A stretch of 64,000 nucleotides of DNA from Allacma fusca (taxonomy: Eukaryota > Arthropoda > Collembola > Symphypleona > Sminthuridae): the NCBI GenBank assembly GCA_947179485.1, contig OX359248.1, positions 33,365,378 through 33,429,377 of the forward strand. Reading direction: 5' to 3'. Both the position numbers and the translations under genes were made by a program. Every line of letters starts with the position of its first letter. Position 1 is the first letter of the stretch. This document shows positions 24,501 to 32,509 of the stretch, in pieces. The notes below the pieces were generated by a model. It searched no databases. It was not told the origin of the DNA and was given only the letters and a program-made list of their open reading frames with translations.

Positions 24501-27500
24501 CACGTGTCGAGATTGAAACTATTCTATGAACGCCCTAATGTGTTCAACACTAAATCGCTGCTCAATAGTGAGTATGAGCCTCCAGAGCAGGAACCTTCTA
24601 CAAATCTACAGGATATTCCTCAAGAACGTACTAAATCCCCAGGCGAACTACCTTCTCCAGAACCTGACATTATTCCTGAAATTATTTCTGAACAGCCCTC
24701 ATGTCAGCCTGACATTATTCTTGCTCCAGAATTACCATTAAATGACAACCATGCATTCCCATTACGAGATACAGTGCCTCCATTCCCCGTTCAACAACCT
24801 ACTACAATTCCTCCAGAAATTCAAGAGCAGCCTCATAAACCTACCTATAGAGAAGCACTATTGTCTGCACCTAAAAATTCTACTGTGGAAATTCCTCGTT
24901 CCTCCTCTATAACAATTCCTAATAAACGTGTTAGGAGAACCCAGCAACAATTATTGGAACAAGAGTCTCAACAAATATTACCCACAGATTTTTATTCCCG
25001 AACAGATACAGAATTTAGACGTAGTACAAGAACTAATATTAATGCTATGGATAGTTTATATCACTATGCAACAGTTCGCCCTACCAATAATCACAGTTAT
25101 CAGCTATAACAACACGGACATCGGATCCAGCTTCATTTACAAATATATGCTCTATGCTCAGCAAAATTCATGAACGACCCTTCAGTTACAACAGAATTTT
25201 ATTCCATACACAACACATACAACTCCCATTTCGGAGTCATTTACAAATCCAAAATTCAATGCGCTACATAAGGCTACTCTAGGTTCACTGACCTCTCTGA
25301 ACCTCAAAAAATTTCTATGTTTTTAATTACAAGAAAAAATTGGCGTGACCCGTGTACGCCAGTACCACCCGAGGGTTTCCCCCCAACCCCCCCTAAGTGG
25401 AAGGTCACCCCTCCCTCACGAGGTGACCCTTCCCCCTTGACACTCGGCCCTTCTAAAGGTTTCACATCATGGCGTGTCATCTTTTATTAACCAGAAGTAC
25501 TGTATCAAGATAAACTACAGAAAATTCAAAATAATAATCTGTGCCTTTCAAAGGTCACATCCTCGGTAACTTGTCTAAGTCCCAAGTGTTATTAAAACTG
25601 ACCAACGTTATTAAAACACACACACAACCATCCTATGGCAGGTGTTCCCGACCCTCTCAGGTGCCTTGAACTCCCATTGAACGCTTCGGACCAACAAGTC
25701 TCGGTGTGCTCATAACGTTAATCACCTCAATCACACTATAACTGACTATCATTAACAAATTACCTGGATCTACGAATTGCAAGGGCAAGACAACCGCAGA
25801 CCCGTACTCCTAACAAAAATAAAAAAATTCAAGAAAGAAAAGAAGAACACTGTACGAAGAACAAATAATATTAATTGGAACTTCACAATTTCTTCAATGA
25901 TGATCAGCACCAGCCCACAGTCTTCCGTTGTCACCCTATAACATTATAAACCCTGCATTATAATTTATTCTGAGAAAAATACTAATGTACACATTTCTTT
26001 TGAGTTCCAGCAAAATTCTTCACTCACTTTTGCAAACTTCACAACATGACCCACATTCACGGATGTTCAGGTCAGCGCCCTCTATGATGCTACTGCAACC
26101 ACACATGGGACGCCATGACATTTGCAAGTCATCTACAATCAAGAAAAATACAAAAAAAAATATTATATTTCATTACTAACAATTTTCCCTAGCTTCACAA
26201 ACACTTTCACATAATTCTCACACATCACACTCTTATATTACACAATTAACAATTTTTTGTCTTAATTCTATACCTATGTACTATGAGCTGCAGCTCCAAA
26301 CATATTTTCCTTATTTCAAGAAACTGTAGCTGATCACTACATTTCGCCACTTCCCATTGGACACCCTGTACACACACAAAATTTCTGTAAAATCTATTAT
26401 ACACACACTTTCAAGTAAATATTATAAGCTATTTTTCAATTTCAATCTCACTAACCCAATACAAAATTGTTACTCACCGTATATAAGGTCTCCATCTTGC
26501 GAATTCCCTCTCCACAGTTTCCTCAATTCTATCTTAATAATTCTGAGGACAGAATTTTCTGTCACTCCAGGAAGGTTATACAAATATTCACGCTAATACT
26601 ACACAATTTTGATGTTATTTTAACGAAATATTACAGTTTTATGTAAAGTCTACATGTTAAAATGATATTACTGGAACAAATAATATCCGCAGAGCTAAAA
26701 ATTTTGTATTCAACTACAGTGGAAAGACTACAAGCAAAGAAAACCAGAGGAAAAAGAAACTACGTCGTCCCAGTTCAAGATAGAAGCAGACTAAAAATAC
26801 CAACGGTACAAAAAATCTGTTACAGTTCCTACCCTTTTAAACAATGGGGACATTGTTTTCCCTTCCCCGTAGAATGTTAACCGATATCTGGTTTCTTAAC
26901 ACTCAATAAATGTAACGTTAACATTAATGTACATATATGTACTGTTAAGATGTAAAGTTTCCATGGAAAAAGTGTTAGGTACTTACTTTAACCTAATATT
27001 ATTGGTCAAAATGAAAACTTTTGTGAATACTGGAGGTGGGCACATTTGTGCTCACCTCCGTATAAAACTTCGTGCCTCCGTAGGTACGAAGAGGAGAGCA
27101 ACGTCAGATCTTGAGCTAAGCAGAGCAAGGGAACGCGTATGAGACCAACTAAGTGTATCCATTCACGCACTATAGTAAAATAAAGCATATCTTGTGAGTA
27201 ACTACATATACGCACATATACATCTTATTTTCGTATCTTCCATACGTTGAGACCAACTCCCGAAATCCCTCACTCCAAGACAAGTGCATCTCTGCCGTCT
27301 ACATTTCCCCATCATCTCATACTCTCACTCTCAATATCATCAATATCTCCCTATTTATTTCCATGATCGGCTCATCATTACATTCTCCTCATTACGAACC
27401 ATCAACTACAATAATAATAATAACACTATATTTTATAATGTGTGACGATACTCTGGACATGAGAAGGAACTTCAATGTTTCACTCCATGAGTTTGAGAAT

Positions 27501-28339
27501 GGTGGATTCCGATTCGGTAAAGACTCTTCCTTTCGGAGGGATTTCTTATCAGCGCGTTTGCTTTTGAATACACTGCATGTAATACATGACGTCACCCTCA
27601 AGGGTGAGTCCATCATATACGTAAATGATGACAAGGAATGACAAAGCATTGGGTGGGTGACAAAAAGACTGAAAAAACATGACATCATTTGTGGCACACC
27701 CCTAAACTATATCCACCACACCACACGTTCTTTGTCATACCTCTCCCAGCAGTAACTACCGCCCTGACATCACGCGCTGTTTGTACTATTAATTCCCGCA
27801 AGTTCCGCTCCAACACAGCAGCGTCGCCATAGTTCGACGGGGGATGCACATGAAAATGCTTGTGTAAATTCGTCAACAAAATGTTTTTGTCGCATGTTGG
27901 GCAGCGTATCTCCTTAATCTTTTCTACTTTACTACGGTCTTCAGCCGCCAGCATTCCAGGTTGTCCTGTCCACAACAACATTAACTCCACTATTATAAAC
28001 TACAATTTTTTTGGAAAGTAGTCACTCGCCACTTTATACACCCAATTAGATATGAGATGTGTTGCTCCCTTCCACTATACTATAATAAGTACCTAAAACT
28101 TCGGCGATGGGATTCTCGTAGTCTTCAATTGAGCTCGAGCCGTGAACTAAATCATCAATATCTCCAACACTGAGGCAGTCATCATTGTCCGAAGGATTTC
28201 CATCCGTAGTGTGGATAATCAAAGATCCAAGAGACGCAGTATCACTGTCTGAATTCTTCTCAACTATCGAATTCCCGTCCTCCATCGTCTCGTCTTCATA
28301 CTCATCTTTAGTTATCCCGTCCGAATCATGAGTAACCAT
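15540..28339 (-). CDS. Unrecognised nuclear-type protein, five exons, 521 aa, interrupted by a transposon-filled intron
   Basis: Exons: 28339-28093, 27965-27741, 16875-16199, 16092-15877, 15740-15540. Every junction is GT-AG and phases match, including across the 10.9 kb intron (27740-16876). Total 1566 nt with TAA. Residues 1-82 are acidic and Ser-rich (EYEDETMEDG, GDIDDLVHG). Exon 2 has one C2H2-like motif (CPTCDKN..HKHFHVH). Exon 3 is a long Lys/Ser-rich and acidic disordered region with basic patches (KKSCSKKSKKIY, KHVKHKRPKNNK). Exons 4-5 form a helical C-terminal domain (ELEKAMKTTFQYRKYMYDHN, then VKKEFENIGND) of a type I have seen in unnamed arthropod proteins. The ATG at 28339 is the first after an in-frame stop, so additional 5' UTR exons are likely. 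Nuclear localisation is inferred from charge patterns; function is not known. Confidence 0.8.
17166..17716 (+). repeat. 5' LTR of the Gypsy element
   Basis: TG..CA-bounded. Contains a TATAAAA box near 17352 and an AATAAA signal near 17470, placing the probable U3/R boundary between them. Confidence 0.95.
17717..17735 (+). other. Primer binding site
   Basis: Starts directly after the 5' LTR with TGGTGCACGGTGCGGGTT followed by CGA. The reverse complement ends in ACCA and includes a TTCGA-type T-loop, the pattern expected of a tRNA 3' end. The tRNA species was not determined. Confidence 0.8.
17967..20603 (+). CDS. Gypsy Gag polyprotein (878 aa)
   Basis: Structural protein of the retrotransposon particle. 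The first ATG of the frame is at 17967. The N-terminal ~85 residues contain a charged helical segment, followed by about 400 residues rich in Thr, Ser and Pro. A capsid-like helical region lies at roughly 525-700. Two CCHC zinc knuckles (CYKCNQTGHTARYC at about 773 and CGRCSRPGHHANRC at about 804) bind RNA. The tail is Gln/Arg-rich. At 878 aa it is much longer than many Gypsy Gags because of the N-terminal extension. It overlaps the protease frame, which lies in the -1 frame at its 3' end. Confidence 0.92.
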   Translation: MSPHDIRFIRVIELDNHQEFIICNQQKYIALLLSEAALVELTSEDQIRARAKYSHLSSTRALYLYKFYKLFKQKLPRYVNSNIEPQPVDRSDIKVIRKNPSRIPRSINSSTTTLPETTVVTVPDDILTHVPSSEGETDTEGPTPEPTTPLGGFTSFNPSRTSTPAVSSGPAVNDSIFVTTQSVSTNFNLSNNHTLTGTPVAPHPQPTSSRLFTSRDLLEDVAQKLVDDIKTKQEIDSSGTSILTYSHYQQLLYDLKLTTELTSDGHFLNTRETFTKIVARILRIFTLWQTNSTAFAPIIEEIEDIQTSLLAQEFCPTVTTTPVTTTTPSVFTTKIPTFVIETHSYTPVILAWTTRLQAAQNSSQDISHLLSYASYLGIVQEFNLASKYTHNHCHFSSQQAYKEGLFLLDQQFISIATQTYPDIFSAPVTHPDNHTDNHSHTAPQDNTAVLIPDAETTAAYDSDNPIYNINITPPPLSDSNSDSGLLHSESLHFTTATNSSSSSCSTSPIPTPPPIPPIIPTKNPTMDYTRFLFDKPAYPSSKISSEELSEFLLRCDDFFNTFQTDDKMKKSYVYRKLSDATKTGKDYLAHYYNLTSTSRQTYAQFRDELLNKMPRDIPDRKSKLLDALSMTPYPHEPPTKFVLRVKSAASTDWSTFPEATTVKTLLEKLDTTVKIFITSKNLKIRNFNHLLDALRDYESCTTPHTDHNAVTLATPVLPTSLETTLATLLEKIEKLEAKDTPIMAVTQHAQPQRSQYNNFQPGLGSNIQRTYTCYKCNQTGHTARYCPTQPALPQTPASQSPEICGRCSRPGHHANRCRQPVAIHYQQFPQYMQRRREERQQQLQNQPLNSNGQAPQGLPRRQLLPIQAADHQTSQDSH
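20561..21595 (+). pseudogene. Gypsy protease frame, with in-frame TGA
   Basis: An aspartic protease lies in the frame -1 to gag: CLIDTGAAASLIHPSYV holds the catalytic DTG, with the partner ..ALRCILGTDFLYSKGG.. downstream. A TGA at 20855-20857 interrupts the frame between these two halves. The frame then stays open to 21595 and overlaps the RT frame, which is shifted by +1. It is therefore either a defective copy or dependent on readthrough plus frameshifting; a mutated copy is the simpler reading. Confidence 0.8.
21276..25109 (+). CDS. Gypsy Pol: reverse transcriptase, RNase H, integrase
   Basis: Uninterrupted frame of up to 1277 aa; the real N-terminus joins the protease frame somewhere in 21180-21595. 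Reverse transcriptase occupies about residues 215-470, with the catalytic YVDD at 397-400. RNase H follows (YTDAS, D546; KTDHHSL). The integrase has an HHCC zinc domain from about 748, with HSGH and CSFCQ. The DD35E triad is D819, D879 and E915, with the spacing seen in active integrases. A GPF-type module (RWKGPFSV) follows, then a Pro/Glu-rich tail. Domain order is Ty3/Gypsy. All catalytic motifs checked are intact. Confidence 0.95.
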   Translation: MELNIPHLKKNILQLQTCLLTRQTRITSIAQTIPFADVFLPPAELLTKLHLLPYRLSQLNLLHSPKLQQFSILCVSTTMEDDVLRVHGTHIISPRSHVTIATIHSIEQTAPLYFQPHESLHTQFNILAPHAILSPDSKFFLLTNPTSMTITLPDGLGIGNLTPFDTHDNSMNPIYINAINTSQLETEVASFKINPDLHPDDQTKLRSLLREYRSSFAFHPHELGKCSTIPFRVELQSGGIVAHKPYKTSSYQDAIIDAEVKKLLQNDIIEHSTSPFSSPVIIVFKKPNDQGIRKPRMVIDFRSLNAITKAMHWPLPSIDEILRRLQNQKYFSTFDLASGFHQITVEDSSREKLSFITRNGQYQYKDMPFGTKNSPSHFCRVIDVILADLKYNTAMAYVDDIVISSTTIEDHISKLRKIFIRFAQHNLKFEPTKCKFGYEQINLLGFTINAYGIQPYDDNLNGLRQMPAPTNITAVQSFLGMANFFRRFVPNFAHIAAPLRELTKKNTPFLWTHECDQAFQALKNLLLCKPVLAHYDPQKETFLYTDASYQGLGAYMTQLHPDGLEHPVFFLSRRLNKYEVKYHIRILELLAITWSVMKLKEYLLGIPFTVKTDHHSLCYIMKSKDSLDPKLQRLQLLLMPYDITIKYVKGTTHKVADCLSRNPFQQPTHSQTDEDACLSIHTIDIGILQQEQAKDPALTDIINKLPTNWRLRSTYALYNNILYKHNKKLGEKSLLMIPHHMVPDIIKRHHNPVSHSGHTKALKEIQQSYYWKTMSKDIKDFIQSCSFCQERKSPRGQKQPGEFQFIPIPLRPFERIQMDVQGPLTNKEGRPRYIITAICYLTKFLVAEVVPTADASAIAKFIFNKIAAVYSLPEIIQSDQGTEVNNAVITELSKIFDFKMNYSTAFHPQTQGLIERSHQTLGDCIAIYRAENKADWPHAIPAITFHLNNTLHSSHGFTPFYVLHGFHARTPLRNAFPTFTPENRNVQDMTMLWKTTHEILTRHREKYAARVNKSKRTVNYNIGDNVLLQHTSVQPGTSSKLLPRWKGPFSVIDQPSDVNYTIRGSIGNTVKTLTVHVSRLKLFYERPNVFNTKSLLNSEYEPPEQEPSTNLQDIPQERTKSPGELPSPEPDIIPEIISEQPSCQPDIILAPELPLNDNHAFPLRDTVPPFPVQQPTTIPPEIQEQPHKPTYREALLSAPKNSTVEIPRSSSITIPNKRVRRTQQQLLEQESQQILPTDFYSRTDTEFRRSTRTNINAMDSLYHYATVRPTNNHSYQL
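25110..26874 (+). other. Gypsy 3' non-coding region
   Basis: 1.77 kb between pol and the 3' LTR. No envelope-like frame. A C-rich tract lies near 25360-25400. The bases just before the 3' LTR (about 26853-26870) are pyrimidine-rich, so no classical polypurine tract is evident next to the LTR, although purine-rich DNA occurs near 26732-26762. Confidence 0.7.
26875..27425 (+). repeat. 3' LTR of the Gypsy element
   Basis: 551 bp, about two differences from the 5' LTR, followed by the CTAT target duplication. Confidence 0.95.
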
Positions 28340-29756
28340 TCTTGGTATTTCCCTCCCAGTCAATCTATAATAATATCAAGATACACATATATGCATAAAT
28401 ATCCCACAATTAAATACCTCATCCAAATTAAATGCCATTCCTCAGCGGTTTGTTCCTAAACATACTTTATATTATCCTACCTCCCTCATTACGTTCAAAC
28501 ACATTGGATAAAATACTTAGGTAAATTATATGTCTGAGATTGGATATTACAACCCCCAAGATTTAAGTAAGTAATTACAATTTCGCATTATAATACATAC
28601 AAACACATCTACCTATGCTTCTTTCCTACAATACCCAGGAATCTTCGCCACATGTTTCCTCACAGAAGTTATACAAGACACAATGTAACATGTAACCTCG
28701 ACAGGCTAATATATTTTTTTTAAATTATGCAACGTACCTTTTTTATATCCAATAAAAATTTGGAAGTTCCGCCAGCTTTAATAGTGTGTCAGCAGAATCC
28801 CTAAAATTATAATTATATGTTAATGCCCGATAGGAGACGATGCAGATAATAGCAGACACTAAAGTTTACGACTGATCATTCAAGAGCACAATTCCCATTT
28901 GCAGAGTGTAATAAGGGCTTGATTTAATATGCACTTCCAAATCCACCCCTCACTAACGGTCTCTTCCAGTAAAGGCATTCTTGGGCATGGACCTCAGCAC
29001 GCATTGTATTAAGCATCGTTTCCGAATAGTACTTCAGCCTCAAAATGTCTGAATTGTAAGGAAAGAGCATGAGCAATAAGGAATCAATTGAGACTCCTAC
29101 ATATTTATTTTAAGGAAGAGTAAATTAGCAAAGTACAGTTAAAGTAAGGATATGGGCATGTAACATTTGCAAAGTTGTGCCTTTACAAAAGTACCAACAG
29201 CCCAGAAGTCTCAATCCTTGGAATCCAAGGAGTCTCGTAGAATGTGAATGCATGCCATTGACAAATGTAATTTACAAATGAGTAATTATTTTATTTACGC
29301 AAGTGCAAAGATATTGTATTGCATTGATTTTGTGGGAAATATACAGAATCCAAGACAAAATTATGTCAGAATTTCCTGATTTCCTAATCCCTTCCTTCGT
29401 ACTCCTCATGACTGCTATGGAGTGAGACGTTTCTTGTAACTTTGATGATACACCCAAGGCATACTCTGCATATGGTCCTTTTCGTTTCATGGTATTTATT
29501 GAACGTTTGGTGGAAAGTCTTGTGGAATTTTTCAGAATATGGGATATGAAATGACACCAGGAGTGGTAGAGGGCTGAGTAGGTACAGATTACAGGTATAG
29601 TATTTAGCTAGTCTCTTATCAACAGGGTCGGTGGATTACAGTTTTGCATTTGAAACAAAAGTTGGATTTAAAAGAAAAAGGAAATTTCTTGTGATTTTGA
29701 ATTCCCTAGAAGGAACAAATTGGGTGTTTGGATTTATGCAGGAATGTATGCCGAAT
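28340..29756. other. Upstream region of the 521-aa gene, no coding exon seen
   Basis: Probably holds non-coding 5' exon(s) and promoter of the minus-strand gene; a GT-AG intron ending at 28363 (ATTATAG) is plausible. No other gene is supported. Confidence 0.45.
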
Positions 29757-30170
29757 GTGTGTAAAATGCCCGTGCCATGAGTGGAAGGTAAACTTTCATT
29801 CTGGAACTTCGAACTCCCACACTTTTAAAAATATGGAACACTGGGGATATATAGTTATATTTGTATAATGTCCTGTAAAACATTAAATTAGGCATTAAAA
29901 TTGACGAAAGAGCATCACAATCGGAAGCCGCTAACCTGATCATGATATGAGAGGAAAAATGTGATAATAAATGATGACTTTAAAGATGCTTAGTGTTGAA
30001 AGGTGAAAGGTGCTGCAGTGAGAAAAAATATTGAATTTACTTATTTTCTATCCATTTTTTTCCCGATTTTTCAAAAATTCGTTTTACCCCACTGTTAGGG
30101 TTCCCACTTTTTTGAAACGTCATTCCGGGACAAAATAATTTTAAATTTTGTTTACGTATATACACGATTC

Positions 30171-31560
30171 CTAATTGTATTTTTCAGCCTTTTTGGCATC
30201 TAATAACATTTTCTTGTTTTCCGGTTTGTTCAAAAAAGAAACCAAATCACAACAAGAAAAGGGCACATTAAGCCTGACTTGAAGCTCTGCCTTCACAAGT
30301 TTTGTTGACATTAAGTTTCTCTCGGCTGTCCAAACTTTCTTCATTAGGGAGTTAGCGCACCCTTTAGATGAGGGAAACTTATAAAACTTATACAGCGAAA
30401 GTGACGTCACTTTTCGCTACTCACGTGATCATGACATCACTTTCCATAACTTATGAAACGTATAGAGCTGCTGTATAAGTTTCGTTCATTCCGTAGTATA
30501 GCATAAAGTAGCGAAAAGTGACGTCACTTTCGCTGTATAAGTTTATAGTTTCCCTCATCTAAATGGTGCGCTAACTCCCTATTATGCTGAGATAACTCTA
30601 CAAAATCGTTGCTAACAGGAATTAATAGCACGAACAATACAAGCTTGAGTAGTTCAGGACATTGATCTTTCTTAAAAAACGCAGCCAACTTTGCACCCAC
30701 CGATCTTACGGTCACCGATCACAATAAAACATTCACGTTTGACGAAGTAAGCAATATTTATTGTACAGTTGGTCCTCGTTTAATGTAATACCGAGTGCAA
30801 CCGCAATATTTAGTAGTAAATAAGCCATGGATACTAAGAATTCTTCTGATTTCAAATTTAGTAGTACCATTTTCAAAACAGTATTACTGAAATCAAAATG
30901 TCTGCTTAAATAGTTCAGAGTGATCTGCAGTGATTTCAAAAAAATCCAAAGCTTCCTGTTCAAATCGCTTTTTTTTGTTGCGGATGATGAATTTTTCAGA
31001 ATTGCATTAGCGCTACTTCCGTAAAATTTATCGTATCGGTTTACAGAACTTTCCAGAAGAGATTTCATTATGGCGTAAACTTCCGTAGAAGTACAATCAT
31101 TACACTCCAACATTAAAATGAGCGAATTCATTTATTGTAAAATAATGTGCACAATATATAGGTAACATTCGGTTAGGCATTCTACTTTCACAGCAACTTC
31201 ATTGATGTTATGACATACAACCTTGCGATTAACAGCAGGGCAGTCACTTTGTTCCTTCAAAAGAAAATATGACTTCAAAGCTGACCTATTAGAAAGGAAT
31301 CTGTCCAGTGCTGGAAGTAAGGAAAGCCACATCCACAAATTCACATAACTGTTTTAAAGAGTCTAGTCTCTGCGCAGACGGGCTAGATTCGCTAAAAACC
31401 TTTAAAACTAAGCCTTCAACATCCATTCATAATTTATTGCATGCATTTTTCACAGCGTTGTGTATAATGTGATATTTGCAATTAGCAGCAACAATTGATG
31501 GATTTTCTTCCTGGAATTTCAAAACACAATTTTGGCGACCGAAATTTACGGTCGCATTGT
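30171..31560 (-). pseudogene. Decayed hAT transposase
   Basis: Minus-strand fragments in several frames. They include CKYHIIHNAVKNACNKL, then LSLLPALDRFLSNRSALKSYF, both typical of the hAT catalytic region, and the C-terminal dimerisation region (ERNLMSTKLVKAELQVRLN). Stops and frameshifts separate the pieces, and a MITE (30347-30579) splits the C-terminal region. It cannot encode an active enzyme. Confidence 0.85.
30347..30579. mobile_element. Palindromic MITE nested in the hAT element (233 bp)
   Basis: Ends GGGAGTTAGCGCACC and its inverse, flanked by TA. Arms of about 70 bp (with CTTATACAGCGAAAGTGACG on the left and the inverse on the right) make almost the whole element a hairpin. Confidence 0.87.
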
Positions 31561-32509
31561 AACAGCAATTATGTTGAATTTTTAATCGTCTCCAGATTTT
31601 TCGGTTTAAAAAAAATTAAACTTTTTTAGTTTCGGTACCTGCTTTCTCTAGGTTTTTAGGAACTTTACATGTGAGATTTAACAAATCCAAATTCTTCATA
31701 CTTCACAGAGAAAGTCGCTTTACACACTAAAATCCTAGCAGGGGTCTGGTTATCTTTGCCATTTCGACGTAACAAATTCTTCGAATTGGCAACCTCTTCC
31801 CATATAGAATTGTAAAACCTAGACCTTTTTAACTATTACCTGATGCTTAAGCGATTTTGTTACGCTTGTAATCACATTTTTACGATTTTATTAGTTTTAT
31901 GTAGATGGCACATGATGCTCTCGTTTGAATCGAGCTCCTCTAGAACGAAATATTTTATTTTTATCTTAAAAACTAATAATTTTTATAACTTTTTGAGCTC
32001 GACGTTTCCGGGACATTTACGTGTCCCGGAATACACCCTTCCGGGACACGCGACAACGACTGTCATTCCGGGACTGTCCCGGGCATTCCGGGACGTCTGG
32101 GAACCCTACCCACTGTGCTCCCTCAACCATTTACTCTCGATATACATATGTAGCACTTAAAGTGGTGAAGGAGGTGAGGAAGCTAGTTTTGCTGGGAAAA
32201 GTGAAATTTTTAAATACTTTATTACAAATAAAATTATTGTTTACATTAGTTTTCTACCTCAATCATTTTCAGGGATGATTTGACCGTTTTGTAAACATAT
32301 TTCAAAGAACGGGACTTGTGGAAAATTTCATGAGGATTTATTTTTGTATTGTATTTTAATAGTCCAAGATAAAAAATAATTTTATTATTGTAGTTTTAGT
32401 CAAAAATGTGAGGCAAGATAATTTATTTTCAAAAAGTTGTCATCGAGAATAAACTGTTTTGTTTTATTTAAGCTTATGAATTATTTTGGAGCTTTTGGCT
32501 CTTGAGTCT

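Larger units (their letters stand above)
17166..27425 (+). mobile_element. Near-intact Ty3/Gypsy LTR retrotransposon (10.26 kb)
   Basis: Two 551-bp LTRs beginning TGTTAACCGATATC and ending AATAACA flank gag, protease and pol. A perfect 4-bp target duplication CTAT lies at 17162-17165 and 27426-27429. The LTRs differ at about two positions (near 17508/27217), indicating recent insertion. The order protease-RT-RNase H-integrase after gag is the Ty3/Gypsy order. No envelope gene is present. The element lies in an intron, on the strand opposite to the host gene. Confidence 0.96.
16969..27703. mobile_element. Small TIR transposon (~470 bp), split by the Gypsy insertion
   Basis: The 21 bp at 16974-16994 (TGTGCCACAAATGATGTCAT..) is perfectly inverted at 27678-27698, with AGGGA and CCCCT extending the ends. 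With the Gypsy element and one TSD copy removed, the two parts form about 196 bp plus 275 bp, a MITE-sized element. It lies in the intron of the 521-aa gene. The target duplication is not clear, so the superfamily is unassigned. A 67-codon plus-strand frame at 27439-27642 lies inside it and is probably chance. Confidence 0.75.
30096..32108 (-). mobile_element. hAT DNA transposon, 2013 bp, defective
   Basis: Ends TAGGGTTCCCA and TGGGAACCCTA are inverted repeats. A perfect 8-bp duplication CCCACTGT flanks it (30088-30095 and 32109-32116), the hAT hallmark. The subterminal right region (about 31995-32095) contains many CCGGGAC/GTCCCGG motifs, also present once near the left end. The matching site in the right copy of the segmental duplication (about 51585) lacks it. 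Confidence 0.93.

Noticed and set aside
27439-27642. 67-codon plus-strand frame next to the 3' LTR
   Set aside because: Lies inside the split MITE and on the strand opposite to the host gene; no homology recognised.
31843-32278. Plus-strand frames with repeated Pro/Arg/Gly patterns
   Set aside because: They arise from the CCGGGAC motif array at the hAT end.
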